Assembly (NCBI GenBank): GCA_018267135.1
Contig: JAFDZA010000005.1
Coordinates: 1-64,000, forward strand
From: Bacteroidota bacterium
Lineage (GTDB): Bacteria; Bacteroidota; Bacteroidia; Cytophagales; Cyclobacteriaceae
Reading direction: 5' to 3'
Length of the DNA stretch: 64,000 bases
Shown: positions 59,056 to 64,000 of the stretch, piece by piece
Layout: each line of letters opens with the position of its first letter
Position numbering within the stretch: the first letter of the stretch is position 1
Notes under the pieces: model-generated
Databases searched by the model: none
Told to the model about the DNA's origin: nothing
The model's input: the letters and a program-made list of their open reading frames with translations, nothing else
Translations under genes and position numbers: made by a program

Positions 59056-59246
59056 TGCTACTGCTGCCAACAATGTGCATGTGCCATAGCGGGGATTCGG
59101 TGTTGCTTTATAGTTTCAGTTTCTTAATTTCGTTTTGGTGTGTGGGACAAGGCGCAGCAGGTCGGCCTTTTAGCATTCTTATCGTCATTGCTAAGGCCTC
59201 CTAAACCCCGCTACATCAGATACACAGGCCGTTGGTAGCAATAGTA
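59056..59246. repeat. Long imperfect palindrome, attC-like recombination-site candidate
   Basis: Left arm 59056-59100 and right arm 59201-59246 pair as inverted repeats: outer 16 bases 13 of 16 matched, and an inner TAGCGGGG block of 8 of 8, with a two-base length difference between. The centre (59101-59200) is about 100 bases. The right arm ends in the same site as copy 1 at 58464. The layout (ORF, then long imperfect palindrome, ends of equal site) is that of an integron cassette with attC, but at 191 bases it is longer than normal attC and the core bases do not fit RYYYAAC/GTTRRRY. Confidence 0.65.
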
Positions 59247-59406
59247 TCAGCTCCCTGCAACCTTGACATTTTAGTGCTTTGAATGAATATTTTTCGAATA
59301 ACACGGACAACAACCGACACCGCTTTGAACAGACAGCCAACGCAGAAAAAAGGGTTTTCGCTACCATCCCTAATGCAAACAACCGTCTCACTTTAAATTT
59401 ACCGCT

Positions 59407-59613
59407 ATGAAAAATATTAAACTTGGTGGCTTTGAAATTTATCTTCTTCAAGAATCTTTGAAGCATTACAAAACTTTGGTTGAGAAAGAAGAGTTTCCAA
59501 AAAATTCTTTTGTAACAAAGGAGCATGTTATGAATACGATTGCTCAATTGGAAGAAACCTTGAGTGAAGAAACTGTAAAAGAAAAAGTAAAAAGATTGAA
59601 TGAAAATTCCTGA
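59407..59613 (+). CDS. Small helical protein upstream of the HNH gene (68 aa)
   Basis: A charged helical protein with no membrane segment or recognised family (SLKHYKTLVEKEEF, TIAQLEETLSEETVKEKVKRL). Lys/Glu heptads suggest a coiled coil. Its 3' end overlaps the HNH gene start by 14 bases, so it is part of the same operon. Small proteins at the head of a nuclease operon can be regulators, antitoxins or adaptors, but nothing here fixes that. Confidence 0.65.
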   Translation: MKNIKLGGFEIYLLQESLKHYKTLVEKEEFPKNSFVTKEHVMNTIAQLEETLSEETVKEKVKRLNENS

Positions 59614-60655
59614 ATCAAATGGATTACCAGTCAATCTTCTTGCAGCATGTTTCAATAATACTTCTGCGACTTACAAGTATTATTGGCTGCTTTCAATTTT
59701 GCAAGAAGTTGAAAATGGAAACTTGAAAGTTTCCAAACGAAATCTGTTTGCAAGAATGATTTCCAATGCTTGGTTCACTGTAAACTACTTTCATGTTTCA
59801 TTCGGCAAGCAAGATTTGATTCAAGATGCAACAAGAGCAGTGAAGGAAATTGAAAATATTTCCATTGAAGAAAAACAGAGTTTAATTTTTCAAAAACTTT
59901 CTTCCACCACAAATAGAAAAACAGAAAAGCAACTTTGGCATTTCAATAAAAATGTTCCACATTGGTTTTTGACACCTTGGTTTCCGAAAATTAAAAACGA
60001 AACAGATTCACTTCAAGAGAAAAGAATCTATGCTCAATCAAAATCATTCAGCGAAAATTGTTTGTATGCTTTGAATGAAGATGAAATTGAAATCAATCCC
60101 AATTGGAAATACTATCTGACTTCAAACGCAAGAGTGCTGAAAGATTTTTGTTATTGGAATCTTGCTTTATTTCTGCAATCAAAGAATCCAAATGTTCCAG
60201 ACATTCCAAACAAATTGATTAAACCAGCTGAAAGAAATAGTTTGACAAAGCAGCGAACACAGTTTTGGGATTTAGTTGTTGCGGAACTTGGTTCTGTAAA
60301 ATGTATTTACACAGGGCAGAAACTTACAATAGGAAATTATGCAGTTGAACATTTTATTCCATACAACTTTGTTTCTCACGATTTGATTTGGAATTTAATT
60401 CCAGCTGATAAATCATTCAACAGTTCAAAGAGTGATAAACTTCCTCCACTTGAAAAATATTTTAATCCTTTTTTTGCTTTGCAAAAAGCAGCAGTTGAAA
60501 TCGTGAGCGAGAAATCACCAAAAAATAAATTGCTTGAAGATTACTTGACAATCTTCCCCGACTTGGAAAAGAATTTTTCAAAGGAAAAATTCAGAGAAAG
60601 AATTCAACCTTTAATCACAATCGCATCAAACAACGGCTTTGAATTTTTAAAGTGA
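59600..60655 (+). CDS. HNH endonuclease
   Basis: A 351-aa protein. The N-terminal 200 or so residues are a helix-rich region of unknown fold (LAACFNNTSATYKYYWLLSIL near 14-33, then many aromatic residues), and the HNH nuclease follows: Cys235 in KCIYTGQKL, Glu250-His251 in AVEHFIPYNF, Asn265 in LIWNLIPADKSF, and Lys277/Lys280 in NSSKSDKLP. The VEHFIP...WNLIP...SSKSDKLP pattern is shared with nucleases of defence-related loci. It is between a small protein and a methyltransferase-HIT fusion in one transcript with overlapping ends. Substrate unknown. Confidence 0.85.
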   Translation: MKIPESNGLPVNLLAACFNNTSATYKYYWLLSILQEVENGNLKVSKRNLFARMISNAWFTVNYFHVSFGKQDLIQDATRAVKEIENISIEEKQSLIFQKLSSTTNRKTEKQLWHFNKNVPHWFLTPWFPKIKNETDSLQEKRIYAQSKSFSENCLYALNEDEIEINPNWKYYLTSNARVLKDFCYWNLALFLQSKNPNVPDIPNKLIKPAERNSLTKQRTQFWDLVVAELGSVKCIYTGQKLTIGNYAVEHFIPYNFVSHDLIWNLIPADKSFNSSKSDKLPPLEKYFNPFFALQKAAVEIVSEKSPKNKLLEDYLTIFPDLEKNFSKEKFRERIQPLITIASNNGFEFLK

Positions 60656-61854
60656 TACAAACGAATCAATACAATCATTTAACAGCGAAGGAAAGAGAAA
60701 CACTTTCTTTTCCAGCAAAACTTTTGTTGAACAAAAATTTGTTGGTTGGTGATGTGTTGGACTTCGGTTGCGGCTTTGGAAAAGATGTTGAGTTGCTGAA
60801 AGCAAAAGGGAAAAATATTGTCGGCTACGACAAACATTATTTTCCAAAGTATCCAACAAAAAAGTTTGACACAATCATTTGCTTTTATGTGTTGAATGTT
60901 TTGATGCAGGAAGAACAAGCAAGTGTTCTTATGGAAATTTCTCAACTCTTGAAGCCAACAGGCAAAGCATATATTGCAGTGAGAAGAGATTTGCAATACG
61001 AAGGTTTCAGAACTCACAAGGTTCATCAGAAACCAACTTACCAATGCAATGTGGTTTTGAATTACAAATCAATTTTCAAAAATGAAAATTGTGAAGTGTA
61101 TGAATACAAACACTTCAATCAACTCAAGCGAAAAGAAAATTCAACTTGTCCGTTTTGCAATCCCGAATCAGAAAGAGAATTGCTTTTAGAATCTGCAACT
61201 GCTTACGCAATGTTTGATAAATTTCCAGTGAGCAACGGACACACTTTAATCATTCCGAAAAAGCATTGTGCCGATTACTTTGAACTTTCATTCAAAGAAC
61301 AATCGGCTTGTTGGTTCATGCTGAACAAAGCAAAAGATATTTTGAAAAAGAAATTGAATCCTGACGGATTCAATGTTGGCATCAACATCAGCGAATCAGC
61401 AGGACAAACTGTTCCTCATGTTCACATACATTTGATTCCACGATTCAAAGGCGATGTGAAAGAACCAAGAGGAGGAGTGAGGGAAGTAATTCCAGAAAAG
61501 GAAAAGAAAACTGATTTCAGCCATCACATTCAACATTGGGGAAGCAAGTCAACCACCTTGGCACGAAATGATTTTACACATCGGCAAGAGAATATGTTCC
61601 TTACTGTTGTTGCCAAAACAGATGTTGACCTGATTGCACTTGAAAAGGGAGAGGTAAAAGAAGATGAAGTTGTAAAGGCGTTGATTCATACACTTGAATC
61701 ATACACAAACGGAGGACTAACGCTTATCAGAGAAAAGATTGACGAAAACCCCAACTACTTTTTACAACCACCTTCATTTCTAAATATGATTTTAGATAGC
61801 AAGTTGGGACAGAAGAAAAGAAAAAGGAAATCAGAAAATGATGATGACGAATAA
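60652..61854 (+). CDS. Fusion of SAM methyltransferase and HIT hydrolase
   Basis: A 400-aa protein with a GTG start overlapping the HNH stop (GTGA). Residues about 1-130 form a SAM methyltransferase: motif I DFGCGFGKD (37-45), post-I GYD (58-60), FDTIICFYVLNVL (72-84) and LLKPTGKAYIAV. Residues 160-275 are a HIT domain: a CPFC motif (166-169), FPVSNGHTLIIPKKH, and the catalytic triad HVHIHL (256-261) in the GQTVPHVHIHLIPRF pattern. The last 120 residues are an uncharacterised domain ending in a basic/acidic tail. HIT enzymes hydrolyse dinucleoside polyphosphates or AMP conjugates. The fused methyltransferase and the HNH neighbour suggest nucleotide- or nucleic-acid-linked defence. Confidence 0.85.
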   Translation: MIQTNQYNHLTAKERETLSFPAKLLLNKNLLVGDVLDFGCGFGKDVELLKAKGKNIVGYDKHYFPKYPTKKFDTIICFYVLNVLMQEEQASVLMEISQLLKPTGKAYIAVRRDLQYEGFRTHKVHQKPTYQCNVVLNYKSIFKNENCEVYEYKHFNQLKRKENSTCPFCNPESERELLLESATAYAMFDKFPVSNGHTLIIPKKHCADYFELSFKEQSACWFMLNKAKDILKKKLNPDGFNVGINISESAGQTVPHVHIHLIPRFKGDVKEPRGGVREVIPEKEKKTDFSHHIQHWGSKSTTLARNDFTHRQENMFLTVVAKTDVDLIALEKGEVKEDEVVKALIHTLESYTNGGLTLIREKIDENPNYFLQPPSFLNMILDSKLGQKKRKRKSENDDDE

Positions 61855-61858
61855 AATC

Positions 61859-62066
61859 CACCCACAAAAAAATACACTCTTAAAAAACGCACAAGCCAAC
61901 GTTTCTTTAAAAAAGAGATTTATTTTTTCCCACCGCACAGGCTGACAGCGTAATGAACCGAAAGTGCTTCTAATGTAAATCGCTTTTAATTACCTTCGTG
62001 CAAGAATGGAAACGACTCCTCTTTGGACAGACAGCCGAGTAGCCGCTAACATAAGGTTAAATGAAA
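61859..62066 (+). repeat. 208-bp direct repeat, copy 1
   Basis: Nearly identical to 63615-63820, differing by a few point changes and small indels. Both copies contain the same promoter-like box (TACCTTCG) and the same ATG-started ORF beginning METTPLWTDSR, and then diverge just after GCCGCTAACATAA. An imperfect hairpin lies near the left end (CTCTT...AAGAG). Confidence 0.95.
61991..61998 (+). promoter_or_regulatory. Promoter-like -7 box in repeat copy 1
   Basis: TACCTTCG (one mismatch to TAnnTTTG), only seven bases before the ATG at 62006, so a transcript from it would be nearly leaderless. No -33 TTG at 19 bp. The same box is in copy 2 at 63745-63752. Confidence 0.35.
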
Positions 62067-62206
62067 TAAAGACAGAAGTAAAACTTGAAAGCAAAATAAA
62101 TCAACTGCAAAGCAAGATTGATTATTGCGAAGACAGAATAAATCAAATCGTTTATCAACTCTACGAGTTGACACAAGCGGAAATAAAAATTGTTGAAGGA
62201 AAATGA
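62006..62206 (+). pseudogene. C-terminal stub of a restriction-type N6 methyltransferase joined to repeat
   Basis: A 66-codon frame. The first 20 residues come from the repeat. From about residue 21 the sequence reads as the tail of a TaqI/Eco57I- or type IIG-like DNA methyltransferase, ending INQIVYQLYELTQAEIKIVEGK, which closely fits the YELYGLTEEEIKIVEG ending of that family. The catalytic and specificity domains are absent. The stop overlaps the start of the next ORF by four bases (ATGA), the usual coupling, so the tail still marks the old operon. Confidence 0.75.
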
Positions 62207-62514
62207 ATCCTATAATGGAATTAGCGCATAAGGTTCGTGACCATGTGAATCATCCATGGAAGCGGGAACTTATTTTTAGCGACAGAGTGAGGTGGGATAA
62301 AGTTTGTTCGTGCATGGATGTTTTAGAAGATACACAACTTGCTATTGACCACTTCTTCAAACTTCCAGCGTTTTCAGGCAATGATGGAGGTTATTTGTAT
62401 TTGTATGGATTGCTACAAGCATACTTCCTGCAACAAGATGCTACTAATAATTTATCACAAGCACTTTTCGGAAAGTCGGTTGATTGGGAAAATGAATCGG
62501 AGAAAATATATTAG
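62203..62514 (+). CDS. Small conserved-looking protein, possibly truncated (103 aa)
   Basis: Soluble 103-aa protein (MNPIMELAHKVRDHVNHPW, RVRWDKVCSCMDVLEDTQLAIDHFF, GGYLYLYGLLQAYFLQQDA). I have no firm family, but its run of conserved-looking residues suggests the N-terminal part of a longer protein with a helical bundle. The ATGA overlap with the methyltransferase tail suggests it belonged to that restriction-modification operon. Whether it ends naturally or was cut is unclear. Confidence 0.6.
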   Translation: MNPIMELAHKVRDHVNHPWKRELIFSDRVRWDKVCSCMDVLEDTQLAIDHFFKLPAFSGNDGGYLYLYGLLQAYFLQQDATNNLSQALFGKSVDWENESEKIY

Positions 62515-62647
62515 AATTGAGTTGAAGAAAGAATACTTTGATGAAGCAACTAAAAATGTGAATGATGTTAAGGCAGTGATGAAACCCAAAAAGAAACAAC
62601 GAAAAGTGTATGAAACTATCAAAGAACAAATACAACGAACTACTTGA
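62492..62647 (+). CDS. Very short basic ORF (51 aa)
   Basis: Starts MNRRKYIRIELKKEY, very Lys/Arg-rich, with no recognised family. It overlaps the end of the previous ORF by 23 bases and the start of the DUF1016 gene by 38. It could be a real small basic protein, or the shifted continuation of the previous protein. Confidence 0.35.
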   Translation: MNRRKYIRIELKKEYFDEATKNVNDVKAVMKPKKKQRKVYETIKEQIQRTT

Positions 62648-63613
62648 CAACATCGGTTCAACCTTGCAGAAAGCTAGAGAGAACGCCATTAAGGCAATCA
62701 ATACGGAGTTAGTGAAAGCTAATTGGGAAATCGGCAGGCACATTGTTGAATATGAGCAGCAGGGAAAAGAAAAAGCTGATTACGGAAGTTCGCTGTTACA
62801 AAAATTAGTGAAAGACCTCAAAGTAAAATATGGCAAAGAATTCAGCAAAAGTAATGTTTACTTGTGTCGGCAGTTTTATATCAAATACCAAAAATTCCAG
62901 ACAGTGTCTGGAAAATTGAGTTGGTGCCATTACGCTGAATTACTAACGGTTCCTGATGGTTTGGCGAGAAGTTTCTACGAGAAGCAAGCCATCAAAGAAA
63001 ATTGGAGTTTTAGAGAAATGAAGCGTCAAATTGATTCAGCTATATTTCAACGATTGGCATTAAGCACCGACAAGAAAGGAGTGTTAGTATTGGCAGAGAA
63101 AGGACACGAACTTATTTTAGCAAAGGATGCAGTGAAAGATCCGTATGTTTTTGAATTTCTTGAATTACCTAAAGACGGCATCATTAAAGAGAGAGGGCTT
63201 GAAAAGAAACTCATTGACAACTTGCAGAAATTTCTTTTGGAACTTGGCAAAGGTTTTTCTTTTGTAGCACGACAGTTTAAAATCACTGTTGACAACGAAC
63301 ACAATTTTATTGACCTTGTTTTCTATCACCGCATTTTGAGGTGCTTTGTTCTTATTGACTGAAAACAAAAAAGGTAACGCATAAGAACATTGGGCAAATG
63401 AATTTGTATCTGAATTATTTCAAAGAAGAAGAAAACACCGAAGGCGACAACGAACCAATAGGAATTATTATAGCAGCAGACAAACATGAGTTCACAGTAA
63501 AATATGCTACTGGTGGATTGACCAATAAGATTTTCGTTTCAAAATATCAGTTGTATTTACCTGATCAAAAAATGTTAGAGGAAAAAGTAAAAGAAATACT
63601 TGACAACGATTAG
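62610..63613 (+). pseudogene. DUF1016/YhcG PDDEXK nuclease with one frameshift
   Basis: The first 250 codons (62610-63362) are a normal DUF1016 protein: an N-terminal helical domain (GSSLLQKLVKDLKVKYGKEFSKSNVYLCRQFY) and the start of the PDDEXK nuclease (FSFVARQFKITVDNEHNFIDLVFYHR). The frame stops after CFVLID. Shifting by one base continues as LKTKKVTHKNIGQMNLYLNYFKEE...GIIIAADKHE to a stop at 63613, the rest of the family at normal total length of about 334 aa. So one base, probably a C near 63360, is missing, inside the D/ExK catalytic motif (LID-LK). Either a true loss or a sequencing error. Confidence 0.85.
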
Positions 63614-63614
63614 T

Positions 63615-63820
63615 CACCCGCAAAAAATACACTCTTAAAAAACGCACAAGCCAACGCTTCTTTAAAAAAGAAATTTATTTTTCCACCGCACAGGCTGACA
63701 GCGTAATTGAACCGAAAGTGCTTCTAATGTAAATCGCTTTTAATTACCTTCGTGCAAGAATGGAAACGACTCCTCTTTGGACAGACAGCCGAGCAGCCGC
63801 TAACATAATATTAAACGAAA
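63615..63820 (+). repeat. 206-bp direct repeat, copy 2
   Basis: Second copy of the repeat at 61859-62066, in the same orientation. The 1.55 kb between them holds the methyltransferase stub, two small ORFs and the DUF1016 gene. Content after the repeat differs between the copies. Confidence 0.95.
63745..63752 (+). promoter_or_regulatory. Promoter-like -7 box in repeat copy 2
   Basis: TACCTTCG, the same box and spacing to the ATG (63760) as in copy 1. Confidence 0.35.
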
Positions 63821-63963
63821 ATAAAAAAAGAAGGGCTTTGTTCGGTAAACGAAAAGTTGTGCTTCGAATCCCTCCTTTTTTTACTTCGTTAATCCTTTCT
63901 TCGCTGGTGGCTATTTTAGGACGACAGCCAAACCAACAACACATTGACACTATAAAAAAATGA
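63760..63963 (+). CDS. Repeat-derived short ORF (67 aa), doubtful
   Basis: It begins with the same METTPLWTDSR peptide as the ORF in copy 1, then has an unrelated tail without family features (a Lys/Arg-rich stretch and a short hydrophobic segment). Its stop overlaps an ATG by four bases (63960), the same arrangement as in copy 1. It may be only a read-through of the repeat, or a leader peptide. Confidence 0.35.
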   Translation: METTPLWTDSRAAANIILNENKKRRALFGKRKVVLRIPPFFTSLILSSLVAILGRQPNQQHIDTIKK

Positions 63964-64000
63964 CGACAATGAAAACTTACAAAGTTGACAACTCCAAAAT
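63960..64000 (+). CDS. Possible gene start cut by the window edge
   Basis: An open frame begins MTTMKTYKVDNSK and runs off the right edge. It overlaps the preceding stop by ATGA. Too short to identify. Confidence 0.3.
   Translation, partial: MTTMKTYKVDNSK

Noticed and set aside
59056..59246. A canonical integron attC site
   Set aside because: Layout is similar, but the core triplets are TGCCAAC/GTTGGTA rather than RYYYAAC/GTTRRRY and the length is 191 bases, so I report it as attC-like only.
59407..63613. A complete restriction-modification or BREX/DISARM locus
   Set aside because: Only a methyltransferase tail and a frameshifted DUF1016 nuclease are present; the methyltransferase fused to HIT is not of the DNA-methylase type and no helicase or other core gene is seen.
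61859..63820. Insertion sequence or composite transposon formed by the two repeats
   Set aside because: The repeats have no transposase, no terminal inverted repeats and no target duplications that I could see.

Overview
The window looks like chromosomal DNA of a Bacteroidota bacterium, probably of the Cytophagales type. The evidence is a SusC/SusD pair, a type B ribosomal protein L31, Bacteroidota families such as DUF1735 and DUF4256, few visible Shine-Dalgarno sites, and several copies of the phylum promoter pattern (TTG, 19 bp, TAnnTTTG). I found no rRNA, tRNA or CRISPR array.

Layout. 1-4.7 kb: a Tet-like MFS exporter, an ABC-F ATPase divergent from pyrD, and a half-size TSUP permease. 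4.7-15.8 kb: one long minus-strand block that reads response regulator, histidine kinase, TolC, RND permease A, RND permease B, adaptor. This is a complete tripartite efflux system with its own two-component control and two tandem permeases. 16-23.5 kb: a secreted protein of unknown function and a SusC-SusD-DUF1735 nutrient-uptake operon. 23.5-34.5 kb: an M1 peptidase, a porin-like barrel, small metabolic genes, a CDF metal exporter, an AraC regulator, an M28 peptidase and MtgA. 34.5-44.4 kb: OmpA-like protein, SDR, START protein, GmhA, an MsbA-like exporter, L31, and an operon of a GlmU-like protein, HolB, a cyclophilin and an RfbD-like reductase. 44.4-51.3 kb: a LytS/LytR-type pair with a LiaF-like protein, split by a dead REP-type transposase, then a diheme cytochrome c and an MMPL-type exporter. 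51.4-58.5 kb: L21-L27, nrdB-nrdA, and divergent kbl and threonine dehydrogenase genes, which together convert threonine to glycine and acetyl-CoA.

From about 58.46 kb to the right edge the composition becomes clearly more AT-rich and the content changes to accessory DNA. First comes a gene-cassette-like unit: one ORF bounded by same-orientation GTTGGTrGyAATAGyA sites, with a long imperfect palindrome at its end, integron-like in layout but with non-canonical core sites. Next is a tightly packed three-gene operon: a 68-aa protein, an HNH nuclease, and a fusion of a SAM methyltransferase with a HIT hydrolase. Last is a unit flanked by two nearly identical 206-208 bp direct repeats, each carrying a promoter-like box and the start of the same short ORF. 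It holds the C-terminal stub of a restriction-type DNA methyltransferase, two small ORFs, and a DUF1016 PDDEXK nuclease broken by one frameshift inside its catalytic motif. This right-hand part looks like a defence or mobile-gene island and is the best candidate for an undescribed system.
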